This document shows positions 9,428-17,408 of a stretch of DNA of 64,000 bases, in pieces; within the stretch, counting starts at the first letter, position 1; each line of letters starts with the position of its first letter. The translations under genes and the position numbers were made by a program. The notes below the pieces were generated by a model. The model made no database searches. It had not been told where the DNA came from and saw only the letters and a program-made list of their open reading frames with translations. The stretch is from Pseudorhodoferax sp. Leaf274 (lineage in GTDB: Bacteria > Pseudomonadota > Gammaproteobacteria > Burkholderiales > Burkholderiaceae_C): positions 71,106 to 135,105 of the forward strand of contig NZ_LMNA01000006.1 in assembly GCF_001422445.1 (NCBI RefSeq), in the 5' to 3' direction.

Positions 9428-9638
9428 GGGGATGTTCGTGGGGTCGGTCGCCGCCCTGCGGCAAGCGTCAGGCCACTTCCCCGGCTGCCGCGGTGACGAC
9501 ACCGGCACCGCATGCATCGGTTGGCCGGTGCAGCTCTTCGGCGGGGCAAGGGCCGCGTGGCAGAAAAGTACGGCCAATCGAGATTGAACCTGCCCCGTCG
9601 GCCGCAGGGTCAATCTTTGCGCACCGGCACCCGCGTCG

Positions 9639-10799
9639 TCATGTCAACGCGCCGCGCGCATCCACGCGCAGCAGCTCGGCCACCTCGCCCTGCACCAGCC
9701 CGCCGCGCACGCCCACCAGCGTGTCGTGCAGGTTCACGGTCGGGTCGCAATGGCCCGGGATCAGCCACACCGTCTGCCCCAGCGCCGGCAATGCCTGGCC
9801 GTCGTCGGCGTGCAGCAGGCCGTGCTCGTCGCCGCCGTTGGCATAGCGCCAGGGCGCCTCGCCACCCCCATCGCCGGGATCTGGCCGGTGCACCAGCGGC
9901 AGGCCCGAATCGATCGCGTGGCTCTTGTGGCCTGCGTCGCAGACCGCATGCCGCGCACTGCGGCTGACCACCTGGGACTTGACGAACAGCGCATGCTCGA
10001 ACACCGGTTGCGCGGGGTCGGCCTGGTTGCCGGCGTACTCGGCGTCCATGAACAGGAAGGAGCCCGATTGCAGCTCGCCATAGATGCCGCTGCCGGCCTC
10101 GTGCACCATGGTGCCCGTGCCAGCGCCCGTGACCAGCGGCACGGCCAGGCCGGCCGGCGCGAAGGCGGCCAAGGTGTCGCGCACCAGCTGCAGCGCGGCG
10201 GCGATGGCGCTGCGTCGCTCGTCTGCGCCGCGCAGGTGCTGCGCCTTGCCGTGGTAGGCCTGCAGGCCCGCGAAGCGCAACGCCGGGACGGCGGCGATGC
10301 GCAGCGCCAGCTGCGCCGCCTCGGGGCCGGGCGGCAGGCCGCAGCGGCCCTGGCCCACGTCGATCTCGACGAAGACGTCGATGGCATCCTGCGCACCGGC
10401 CAGCGCGGCGGCGAGCCGGTCCACGCCTTCGTGGCTGTCGGCCGCGATCGCCAGCCGGCCGCCACGCTGCTGCAGACTGCGCGCCAGCCGCGCCACGCGC
10501 GCGAGCTTGGCCGGCGCGATCACCTCGTTGCTGATGTACAGGTCCTGCACGCCGGCGGCGGCCAGCGCCTCGGCTTCGGAGGTCTTCTGCACGCAGGCAC
10601 CCACGGCACCGGCCGCCACCAGGCGCTGCGCGAGCGCGGCGCACTTGTGCATCTTGGCGTGGGGGCGCCAGCGCACGCCGTGCTGGCGCGCGAATGCGGC
10701 CATGCGCGCGATGTTGCGCTCCATCGCGTCGAGGTCGAGCACCAGTGCGGGCGTGTCGATGGCGGACACCGCGTCGCCGATCTGCGCGGCCTGGGTCAT
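9639..10799 (-). CDS. PLP-dependent D-threonine aldolase / D-serine dehydratase family enzyme (DSD1-like)
   Basis: This 386-residue alanine-racemase-fold enzyme cleaves or dehydrates D-3-hydroxy amino acids using PLP and a metal ion. Near the N-terminus TPALVLDLDAMERNI precedes WRPHAKMHK, where the first Lys is the expected PLP Schiff-base residue. Near the C-terminus, PGHCDPTVNLHD supplies the His and Cys that hold the Zn or Mn ion in this family. The start is the ATG at 10799, which overlaps the stop of the upstream phosphatase gene by four bases (ATGA), so the two are coupled. Substrate choice, D-Thr versus D-Ser or a hydroxyaspartate, cannot be read from the sequence. Confidence 0.85.
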   Translation of the reverse strand: MTQAAQIGDAVSAIDTPALVLDLDAMERNIARMAAFARQHGVRWRPHAKMHKCAALAQRLVAAGAVGACVQKTSEAEALAAAGVQDLYISNEVIAPAKLARVARLARSLQQRGGRLAIAADSHEGVDRLAAALAGAQDAIDVFVEIDVGQGRCGLPPGPEAAQLALRIAAVPALRFAGLQAYHGKAQHLRGADERRSAIAAALQLVRDTLAAFAPAGLAVPLVTGAGTGTMVHEAGSGIYGELQSGSFLFMDAEYAGNQADPAQPVFEHALFVKSQVVSRSARHAVCDAGHKSHAIDSGLPLVHRPDPGDGGGEAPWRYANGGDEHGLLHADDGQALPALGQTVWLIPGHCDPTVNLHDTLVGVRGGLVQGEVAELLRVDARGALT

Positions 10800-11434
10800 G
10801 TGCCGATCTCGTCGAGCGCGGCGTTGTCCAGGTGGGCGGTGTCGGCCCAGCCGACCAGCGTCACGGCCTCGGGCGTCCACAGCAGGCGGTTGATGGCGGC
10901 ATTGCCCAGCGCCCAGGTGCGCGGCGCCTGCAGTTCCTGGCCGGTGGCGGCGCGGTACAGCACGTCCATCACGCCGCCGTGGCCGACCAGCACGATCTGC
11001 CCGCCCGGGTGGCGCGACGCGAGCCGGTTCAGCGTGCCGACGATGCGTTCGCGAAAGCGCAGCAGCGATTCGCCGCCCGCGGGTTCGAAGGCGGGGTCGC
11101 GCTTGCGCCAGAGCAGGGCCTCGTCGGGCCAGGCCGCCTCGATCTCGGCGAAGGTGCGGCCCTCGAACGTGCCGAACGCCCGCTCGCGCAGGCCCACGTC
11201 GGCCAGCACCGGCAGGCCGGCCACATCGGCCACGGCCTGCGCGGTCTGGTGGGCGCGGCCCAGGTCGCTGGCGTAGATGGCCGCCAGTTGTTCGCCGGCC
11301 AGCGCCGCGCCGACGCGGCGCGCCTGCCAGCGGCCGGTGTCGTTGAGCGGGATGTCCAGGTGGCCCTGGATGCGGGTGTCCACGTTCCAGGCGGTTTCGC
11401 CGTGGCGGATGGCGATGATGCGGGTGGCGTCCAT
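10796..11434 (-). CDS. Histidine phosphatase family protein (phosphoglycerate mutase-like)
   Basis: This 212-residue protein belongs to the branch-1 histidine phosphatases. The catalytic RHG signature is seen as AIRHGETAWN at about residues 8-17, followed by GHLDIPLND. The second catalytic His lies in VLVGHGGVMDVL. I chose the ATG at 11434, giving MDATRIIAIRHGE, because the family normally starts a few residues before RHG. The open frame runs 22 codons further upstream into a tandem repeat and is not likely to be translated. The phosphatase substrate is unknown. It is the first gene of a two-gene unit with the DSD1-like enzyme. Confidence 0.85.
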   Translation of the reverse strand: MDATRIIAIRHGETAWNVDTRIQGHLDIPLNDTGRWQARRVGAALAGEQLAAIYASDLGRAHQTAQAVADVAGLPVLADVGLRERAFGTFEGRTFAEIEAAWPDEALLWRKRDPAFEPAGGESLLRFRERIVGTLNRLASRHPGGQIVLVGHGGVMDVLYRAATGQELQAPRTWALGNAAINRLLWTPEAVTLVGWADTAHLDNAALDEIGT

Positions 11435-11460
11435 GCGGAATTCTAGGAGGCCGGCACGCG

Positions 11461-11550
11461 CGGCCACCACCGGCCACCACCGGCCACCAGCGGCCGCCAC
11501 CGGGCACCGGCGGCCGTCAACGGCTTCAACGGCCTTCAGCGGCTTTCAAC
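11461..11550. repeat. Degenerate 10-bp tandem repeat (unit CGGCCACCAC)
   Basis: About ten units of ten bases run from 11461. Two are identical CGGCCACCAC. They are followed by CGGCCACCAG and CGGCCGCCAC and then by increasingly diverged units ending in GGCTTTCAAC. The array lies between the start of the phosphatase gene and the end of the tetR gene. The last units form the 3' end of tetR, including its stop codon. The gradient from perfect to decayed units points to an array that has been growing or decaying from one side. Confidence 0.75.
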
Positions 11551-12174
11551 GGGCTCGGCAGCCGCCGGCCCGGGCAACAGCCGCGCCAGCAACGCGGCCA
11601 CATCGTGCTGCAGGGCCGCGATGGCCGTCGCGTCGCCGGACAGGTGCTTGAGCAAGGCCTGCTGGAACAGCCCGTCGATCGTGGCATAGGCCAGCGCCGG
11701 GCTGGGCAGGCCCTGCGTGGCGCCGGCCAGCGCGGCCAGCCGCGCGATGACGTTCCAGACCATCTTCTCCAGGCTGGCCTCGATCACGGCCACGTCGTCG
11801 CGGAACGCCGCCTCGAACATGGCCTGCGCGCGCAGGTCGTACCACAGGCGGTGCAGCGGGGCCTCGTCGCGCAGCGTGTCGCCGAGCAGGGCGAGGAACG
11901 CCTGCCGCAGCCCGGCGGCATCCTGCGCCTGGGCGACGATGCCGTCGTAGCGCGTGACGCAGCGCGCCTTGTACTGGCGCACGCTGCACAGGATCAGGTC
12001 GGTCTTGTCCTGGAAGTAGTAGTGCAGAACCCCGTGGGAGAACGCCGAGTTCTGTGCGATCTCGCGCAGGCTGGTGCGCGCGTAGCCGAGCGCGGCCAGC
12101 GTCTGCAGCGTGGCCTCGCCCAACTCGGCGCGGCGTTGCTCGAACTTCTCCAGCGGGACCTTGGGTGTGCGCAT
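11536..12174 (-). CDS. TetR/AcrR family transcriptional regulator
   Basis: This 212-residue regulator has an N-terminal helix-turn-helix at about residues 8-55: QTLAALGYARTSLREIAQNSAFSHG followed by VLHYYFQDKTDLI. An all-helical ligand-binding domain follows. The ATG at 12174 (MRTPKVP) is preferred over a GTG six codons upstream. It is divergent from the SDR operon, and the 101-base gap between them holds a pair of matching operator-like palindromes, so it very likely represses that operon and itself. The ligand is unknown but is probably an acyl-CoA or a related substrate of the operon. Its 3' end is built from a tandem repeat. Confidence 0.88.
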   Translation of the reverse strand: MRTPKVPLEKFEQRRAELGEATLQTLAALGYARTSLREIAQNSAFSHGVLHYYFQDKTDLILCSVRQYKARCVTRYDGIVAQAQDAAGLRQAFLALLGDTLRDEAPLHRLWYDLRAQAMFEAAFRDDVAVIEASLEKMVWNVIARLAALAGATQGLPSPALAYATIDGLFQQALLKHLSGDATAIAALQHDVAALLARLLPGPAAAEPVESR

Positions 12175-12219
12175 GGCGCGCAAAGATAGCACAGCGCTTC
12201 AGGTGGAAACCCCATGTTC

Positions 12220-12255
12220 TTGACACTTGTCCAGTTTTATTCTGACAACTGTCAA
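12220..12255. promoter_or_regulatory. Paired TetR operator-like palindromes
   Basis: TTGACACTTGTC (12220-12231) and GACAACTGTCAA (12244-12255) are inverted copies of one another with a single mismatch and a 12-base spacer. Each half is itself close to the palindrome TGACA-N2-TGTCA, and the right one is perfect. The centres are 24 bases apart. The sites sit between the divergent tetR and SDR genes, 21 bases before the SDR start, where a TetR dimer pair would block both promoters. Assignment to the neighbouring TetR is inference from position. Confidence 0.7.
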
Positions 12256-12275
12256 GACAACATAGGAGACACGCA

Positions 12276-13079
12276 ATGACGGGCTACACACTGCAGGGCC
12301 GCCGCGCCCTGGTCACCGGCGGCGCCCAGGGCCTGGGCGCCGGCATGGCGCAGGCCTTGGCGCGGGCCGGCGCGGCCGTGATGGTGGGCGACCTGCGCGA
12401 GGCGCAGGGGCGCGACCTGGCAGGCAGCCTGCGCGCGGCCGGCGGCCAGGCCGGCTTCGTGCGCATGGACGTGACGCAGGAGGCCGACTGGGCCCGCGCC
12501 ACCGAGGCCACCATCGCCGAACTGGGCGGCTTCGACATCCTCGTCAACAACGCCGGCATCGAGATCACCGCGCTCATCAGCGAGGTCGAGGCCGAGAGCC
12601 TGCGCCGCATGTTCGACGTCAACGTGGTCGGCACGCTGCTGGGCATGAAGCACGCGTTCCGCGCGATGCGGCCCGGCGGCGCGGCCGGCCAGGGCGGCGC
12701 CATCGTCAACATTTCCTCGGTCGCCGCGACCATCGCATTCCCGGCGATCGCCGGCTACTCGGCCACCAAGTCGGCCGTGGACCGCGCCACGCGCGTGGCG
12801 GCCATGGAGTCCGGCAAGCTCGGCTACGGCGTGCGCGTGAACTGCGTCTACCCCGGCCTGGTGCCGACCGAGATGGGCATGCAGCTGGCCGCCGACGTGG
12901 TGGCCGCGGGCCTGTTCCCCTCGGCCGAGGAGGCCGTGGGCGGCATCGTCGGACAGACACCGCTGGGCCGCCTGGGCGAGGTGGCAGACATGGCCGATGC
13001 CGTGGTGTTCCTGTGCTCCGACGCATCCCGTTTCATCACCGGCATCGGCCTGCCCGTCGACGGCGGCATGGGTATGTAA
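12276..13079 (+). CDS. Short-chain dehydrogenase/reductase (SDR)
   Basis: This 267-residue classical SDR has the cofactor motif TGGAQGLG at residues 14-21, NNAG at 91-94, the catalytic Ser in NISS at about 147-148 and the YSATK active site with Tyr161 and Lys165. The C-terminal segment ends FITGIGLPVDGGMGM, as in many 3-hydroxyacyl or alcohol dehydrogenases. An AGGAGA ribosome-binding site lies just before the ATG. It is the first gene of a four-gene operon (gaps of 22, 11 and 22 bases) with an acyl-CoA ligase and an oxygenase, which suggests a degradative pathway for a carboxylic acid. The exact substrate is unknown. Confidence 0.85.
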   Translation: MTGYTLQGRRALVTGGAQGLGAGMAQALARAGAAVMVGDLREAQGRDLAGSLRAAGGQAGFVRMDVTQEADWARATEATIAELGGFDILVNNAGIEITALISEVEAESLRRMFDVNVVGTLLGMKHAFRAMRPGGAAGQGGAIVNISSVAATIAFPAIAGYSATKSAVDRATRVAAMESGKLGYGVRVNCVYPGLVPTEMGMQLAADVVAAGLFPSAEEAVGGIVGQTPLGRLGEVADMADAVVFLCSDASRFITGIGLPVDGGMGM

Positions 13080-13101
13080 GAACAACCTCGGAGCAGACAA
13101 C

Positions 13102-14232
13102 ATGAGCCACAAGAAACCCGTCATCGTCTACGGCGCCTCCGGCTACACCGGCCGCCTCGTCTGCGAATACCTGCGCGAGTACGGCATCCCGTTCATCGCC
13201 GCCGGCCGCAGCCAGGAGAAGCTCGAAGAAGCCATGCACGCCCATGTGCCCGGCATCGAGACCGCCGACCACGAGGTGGTGCAGGTCGAGCACAGCACCG
13301 AGGCGCTGACCGCGCTGTTCAAGGGCGCATCGGTGGTGCTCAACACCGTCGGGCCGTTCGCCAAGTTCGGCCATGAGGTGGTGCAAGCCTGCCTGGCCAG
13401 CGGCTGCCACTACACCGACACCACGGGCGAGCAGGACTGGCTCATCACGCTGGACCAGGAGTACGGCGCCAAGTTCGCCAAGGCCGGCCTGCTGCTGTCG
13501 CCGGGCCTGGCGCAGATGTACACCACGGGCGAGATCGCGGCCCAGCTGTGCCTGCAAACGCCTGGCCTGGACACGCTGGACATCGCGGTGTTCTGGGGCG
13601 GCAGCCCGACCATCGCCTCGACCCAGACCATCCTGGTCAACGCCGCCACGAGCAAGGCCTTCCACCTGCAGGGCAAGCAATACGTGGAATGGCAGCCCGA
13701 TGCCGGCCTGTACCAGCTGGCCATCCCGGGCCAGCACGAGATGGCGCTGGCCCTGCCCTGGGGCGGCACCTCGCACCCCGTCTGGTTCAAGCGCGACCCG
13801 CGCGTGGCCAACGTCAAGGTGCTGGGCGGCGTGTTCAACAAGCCCTTGATGCTGGGCGTGCCCAAGATCGTCGAGGCCGCGCTCAAGGCCACCGAGGGCA
13901 TGAACGAGGCCGACCGCTACGCCGCCCTGTCGCAGACCGCCGCCGGGGTGATGAACACGATGCCGCCGCGCGAGAACCCGCGCATCAACAAGTCGGTCGA
14001 TTCGGTGCATGCCTCCGGGCCGCTGGGCCGCGCGCACTGCGTGATCTACGGCAATTGCAACTACAAGCAGACCGGCTTGCTGCAGGCCTTCGCGGCCAAC
14101 TGGCTGCTGCAGCAGCCGCCGTTGCGCGCAGGCTTCGCCTCGGGCTGCCAGGCCTTCGGCCACCACGCGCTGCTGGGCGCGCTGCGGCATTTCGGCCTGG
14201 TGCAGGCGCCGGTGCTGACGGTCCACGCCTGA
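13102..14232 (+). CDS. Saccharopine dehydrogenase-like NAD(P)-binding protein
   Basis: This 376-residue protein starts with a Rossmann motif, VIVYGASGYTGRLVCEYL, typical of the saccharopine dehydrogenase N-terminal domain. NTVGPFAKFGHEVVQACL, common to trans-acting enoyl reductase and saccharopine dehydrogenase-like proteins, follows near residue 85. The rest does not match a lysine-pathway enzyme that I recognise, and the operon gives no hint of lysine metabolism. The ATG follows a GGAG-type site in the 22-base gap after the SDR gene. A redox step in the same degradative pathway is the best guess. Its true substrate is not readable here. Confidence 0.7.
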   Translation: MSHKKPVIVYGASGYTGRLVCEYLREYGIPFIAAGRSQEKLEEAMHAHVPGIETADHEVVQVEHSTEALTALFKGASVVLNTVGPFAKFGHEVVQACLASGCHYTDTTGEQDWLITLDQEYGAKFAKAGLLLSPGLAQMYTTGEIAAQLCLQTPGLDTLDIAVFWGGSPTIASTQTILVNAATSKAFHLQGKQYVEWQPDAGLYQLAIPGQHEMALALPWGGTSHPVWFKRDPRVANVKVLGGVFNKPLMLGVPKIVEAALKATEGMNEADRYAALSQTAAGVMNTMPPRENPRINKSVDSVHASGPLGRAHCVIYGNCNYKQTGLLQAFAANWLLQQPPLRAGFASGCQAFGHHALLGALRHFGLVQAPVLTVHA

Positions 14233-14243
14233 TCGGCAACGCC

Positions 14244-15785
14244 ATGCGATTGGTCGACTATCTCGACAAGGGTGCGCAACTCGGCGCCGGGGCACCCTGC
14301 TTCACCATGGGCGACCAGGACTGGAGCTACGCCCAGGTGCAGGCGCTGAGCCACCGCGTGGGCCACGGCCTGGTGCGCGCCGGCGTGGCGGCCGGCGACA
14401 AGGTGGCCGTGCTGTCCGGCAACGACGCCACGGCCTTCGGATGCGTGTTCGGCGTCTCGCGCGCGGCGGCGGTGTGGTGCCCCGTCAACCCGCGCAACGA
14501 GATCGCCGAGAACCGCTTCGTGCTGCAGGCCTTCGACTGCGTGGCACTGCTGTTCCACAGCGCCTACGCGCCCATGGTCGCGGCCATGCGCGCCGAGCTG
14601 CCGGGCTTGAAGGCGTTGGTCTGCATCGACCGGCCGCTGGCTTTCGCGCCCTCGCTGGCCGACTGGCTGCAGGGCGTGCCGGACGGCCCGCTGGAGCGCA
14701 CGCCGGTGGACGACCTCGTGATGCTGCCCGGCACCGGCGGCACCACGGGCCAGCCCAAGGGCGTGATGCTGTCCGGCCGCAACCTGGAGGCCATGACGGC
14801 GCTCACGCTGATGGGCTATCCGTTCCACGGCCGGCCCACCTACCTGGCGCTGGCGCCGCTCACGCACGCAGCAGGCGTGCTGTGCCTGCCCATGCTGGCG
14901 CTGGGCGGGCGCATCGTGATCATGCCCCGGCCCGACCTGGACGACTTCCTGGCACTGGTCGAGCGCCATGGTGTGACCCACACCTTCCTGCCGCCCACGC
15001 TGATCTACATGCTGTTGCTGCACCCGGGGCTGGCGCAGGCGAAGCTGGGCTCGCTGCAATGCTTCTGGTACGGCGCCGCGCCCATGGCCACGGCCCGGCT
15101 GCAGGAGGCGCTGCAGCGCATCGGCCCGGTGATGGCACAGCTGTTCGGTCAGACCGAGGCGCCGATGATGGTCTCGATGATGGCGCCGCGCGAGCACTTC
15201 CACGCCGACGGCAGCATCGCCACCGAGCGACTGGCCTCGGCCGGCCGGCCCGGTCCGCTGGTGCAGGTGGCCATCATGGACGAGGCCGGCCGGCTGCTGC
15301 CCACGGGCGGGGTCGGCGAGATCGTGGTGCGCGGCTCGCTGGTCATGCTGGGCTACTACAAGAATCCGCAGGCCACGGCCGAGGTCGGCAAGCACGGCTG
15401 GCACCACACGGGCGACATCGGCCGGTTGTCCGAAGACGGCTACCTCTACATCGTCGACCGCGCCAAGGACATGATCATCAGCGGCGGCTTCAACGTCTAT
15501 TCGGCCGAGGTCGAGCAGGCGCTGCTGCAGCACCCTGCCATCCAGGACAGCGCCGTGGTCGGCCTGCCCGACGACAAGTGGGGCGAGCGCGTGGTCGCCG
15601 TGCTGCAGCTGGCGCCGGGCCAGGTGCTGGCACCCGAGGAGGCCCAGGCCTTCGTCAAGGCCCGGCTGGGCAGCGTGAAGGCGCCCAAGCAGGTGGAGGT
15701 CTGGCCCGAGCTGCCGCGCTCCAAGGTCGGCAAGGTGCTCAAGAAGGAAGTGCGCGCCGCGCTGCTGGCGCGCCAGGCCGCATAG
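14244..15785 (+). CDS. AMP-binding acyl-CoA synthetase
   Basis: This 513-residue adenylate-forming enzyme activates a carboxylic acid with ATP and CoA. The phosphate-binding loop reads GTGGTTGQPKGVM at about residues 165-177. The adenine-binding part includes FWYGAAPM and LFGQTE. The A8 hinge is DRAKDMIISGGFNVY, and the C-terminal catalytic Lys lies in SKVGKVLKKEVR. It starts 11 bases after the preceding gene and continues the operon. The chain length or aromatic preference cannot be read from the sequence. The neighbouring SDR suggests an acid processed through a beta-oxidation-like or hydroxylated intermediate. Confidence 0.88.
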   Translation: MRLVDYLDKGAQLGAGAPCFTMGDQDWSYAQVQALSHRVGHGLVRAGVAAGDKVAVLSGNDATAFGCVFGVSRAAAVWCPVNPRNEIAENRFVLQAFDCVALLFHSAYAPMVAAMRAELPGLKALVCIDRPLAFAPSLADWLQGVPDGPLERTPVDDLVMLPGTGGTTGQPKGVMLSGRNLEAMTALTLMGYPFHGRPTYLALAPLTHAAGVLCLPMLALGGRIVIMPRPDLDDFLALVERHGVTHTFLPPTLIYMLLLHPGLAQAKLGSLQCFWYGAAPMATARLQEALQRIGPVMAQLFGQTEAPMMVSMMAPREHFHADGSIATERLASAGRPGPLVQVAIMDEAGRLLPTGGVGEIVVRGSLVMLGYYKNPQATAEVGKHGWHHTGDIGRLSEDGYLYIVDRAKDMIISGGFNVYSAEVEQALLQHPAIQDSAVVGLPDDKWGERVVAVLQLAPGQVLAPEEAQAFVKARLGSVKAPKQVEVWPELPRSKVGKVLKKEVRAALLARQAA

Positions 15786-15807
15786 CGCGGCGGGCTATGC
15801 TGCCCGC

Positions 15808-16734
15808 ATGCACAGCATCCCCCTCATCGACATCGCCCCGCTGGCCGGCACCGACACCGCGGCGCGCCGGGCCGTCGCACAGGCGGTCGGCCAGGCCGCC
15901 CGCGGGATCGGCTTCTTCGCCATCACGGGCCACGGCGTGCCCGATGCGTGCACGGCGGGCGTGTTCGCGGCCGCGCAGGCGGTGTTCGCGCTGCCGGCGC
16001 AGGCCAAGCACGACCTGGCCATCGCGCGCCATGGCCACAACCGCGGCTACGTGGGCCTGGGCGTGGAAGCGTTGGACGAGGCCACGGCACCCGACCTCAA
16101 GGAGGCGTACAACCTCGTCTGGACCGACGGGGCCACGCGCCCGCACAACGTCTGGCCGCCCATCGACGGCTGGCGCGCGCAGGCGCAGGCCTATTTCGAT
16201 GCCGCGCTGGCGGTCGGCCGCCGGCTCCACCGCGCGTTCGCGCTGGACCTGGGCCTGCCCGAAGACTTCTTCGACGACAAGCTCGACCGCCCGCAGGCCA
16301 CGCTGCGCCTGCTGCACTACCCGGCCTGTTTCGATGCCGACGCGCCCGCGGGCCGGGCCGGCGCCGGGGCCCACACCGACTATGGCAACGTGACGCTGCT
16401 GGCCACCGACGGCGTGGCCGGGCTGCAGGTGCAACGGCGGGGCGGCGGCTGGACCGACGTGCCTGCGCTGCCCGGCGCGCTGGTCTGCAACATCGGCGAC
16501 TGCCTGATGCGCTGGTCCAACGACGTGTACCTGTCCACGCCGCACCGCGTGCTGCCGCCCGCGCGCGAGCGCTACTCCGTGGCCTTCTTCCTGGACCCGA
16601 ACCCCGATGCGCTGGTCAGCGCCATCCCGGCGTGCGTGCCGGCGGGCACGCTGCCACGCCACCCGCCGGTGACGGCCGGCGAACACCTGCGCCAGCGCCT
16701 GGCCGCCACGTACGGGGGCGGGCCGGGCGGCTGA
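15808..16734 (+). CDS. 2-oxoglutarate/Fe(II) oxygenase, isopenicillin-N-synthase-like
   Basis: This 308-residue non-haem iron oxygenase has a DIOX_N-type start, IPLIDIAPLAGTDTAARR, with FFAITGHGVPD following. The metal triad is seen as His189 and Asp191 in HTDYGN and His246 in STPHRVL. The 2-oxoglutarate-binding Arg and Ser lie in RYSVAFF. The fold family includes dioxygenases that hydroxylate small acids and hormones, and the substrate here is unknown. It closes the TetR-controlled operon. Its stop codon abuts the stop of the convergent lipoprotein gene in a shared TGATCA. Confidence 0.85.
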   Translation: MHSIPLIDIAPLAGTDTAARRAVAQAVGQAARGIGFFAITGHGVPDACTAGVFAAAQAVFALPAQAKHDLAIARHGHNRGYVGLGVEALDEATAPDLKEAYNLVWTDGATRPHNVWPPIDGWRAQAQAYFDAALAVGRRLHRAFALDLGLPEDFFDDKLDRPQATLRLLHYPACFDADAPAGRAGAGAHTDYGNVTLLATDGVAGLQVQRRGGGWTDVPALPGALVCNIGDCLMRWSNDVYLSTPHRVLPPARERYSVAFFLDPNPDALVSAIPACVPAGTLPRHPPVTAGEHLRQRLAATYGGGPGG

Positions 16735-17379
16735 TCACTTCTTGATCGGAATCTCGATGTTGACCTGCCGCACGCCGGCCGGCGGCTGCGGAAAGCTGCT
16801 CAGCGCGGCATCGAACATGGGCGCCAGCAGGTCGGGGTCGTTGGGCCAGCGCGACTCGTGCACGGCGCGCGTCTCGTAGACCACCTGCTGGTTCGACAGG
16901 TCGCGGATCACCACGCTGACCTGGCGCTGGGCGTAGCTGCGGTCCCACATGTCGTAGCGGTAGTTCCAGTACGGGCCCCAGCCATAGAAGCCGGCGCCCC
17001 CGGCCCAGCGCCGGCCGTAGTACGGGCCCCAGGGGCCGAAGCGGCTGTACAGCCACGGGTCGACGATCTGGGTGCTGCCCACCACATCGCTGCCAATCAG
17101 CACGCTGTAGCGCGCCGCGCCATCGTTGCGCACCCAGCCGGCCTTGGCCAGCGCGGGCTCGGCCGCGGCCTCCAGCTGGGCCTGCGCGCCCACGGCCGAC
17201 TGCTGCGACGGCAGCCGCTCGAACCGGTAGGTGGCGGGCGCCGGCACGGTGCGCAGCTCGGAAAAGGTCTGCACCTGGTTGTCGACCACGTAGCTCGTGG
17301 CGCAGCCGGACAGCAGCACGGTGGCCGCAACGGCCAACGCCATGGCCATCCGTTTGTGGACTCGCATTTCGACGCGCAT
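16735..17379 (-). CDS. DUF4136-type lipoprotein
   Basis: This 214-residue putative lipoprotein has the signal MAMALAVAATVLLSG followed by a lipobox Cys near residue 26. The mature part shows the DUF4136 pattern: YRFERLPSQQ near residue 51, WVRNDGAARYSVLI, a Gly/Tyr/Trp-rich loop (GPWGPYYGRRW and similar), and a C-terminal FPQPPAGVRQVNIEIP. The function of this family is unknown, and it is envelope-located. A strong GAGGAGG site precedes the ATG. It lies 29 bases downstream of ttcA on the same strand and may be transcribed with it. Confidence 0.8.
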   Translation of the reverse strand: MRVEMRVHKRMAMALAVAATVLLSGCATSYVVDNQVQTFSELRTVPAPATYRFERLPSQQSAVGAQAQLEAAAEPALAKAGWVRNDGAARYSVLIGSDVVGSTQIVDPWLYSRFGPWGPYYGRRWAGGAGFYGWGPYWNYRYDMWDRSYAQRQVSVVIRDLSNQQVVYETRAVHESRWPNDPDLLAPMFDAALSSFPQPPAGVRQVNIEIPIKK

Positions 17380-17408
17380 GTCAAAGCCTCCTCAACGCAC
17401 TGTCCCGC

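Noticed and set aside
9428-9638. Possible small gene or tRNA in the gap after the EAL-HDOD gene
   Set aside because: No cloverleaf, no good start site and no family. The frames are short and compositionally biased.
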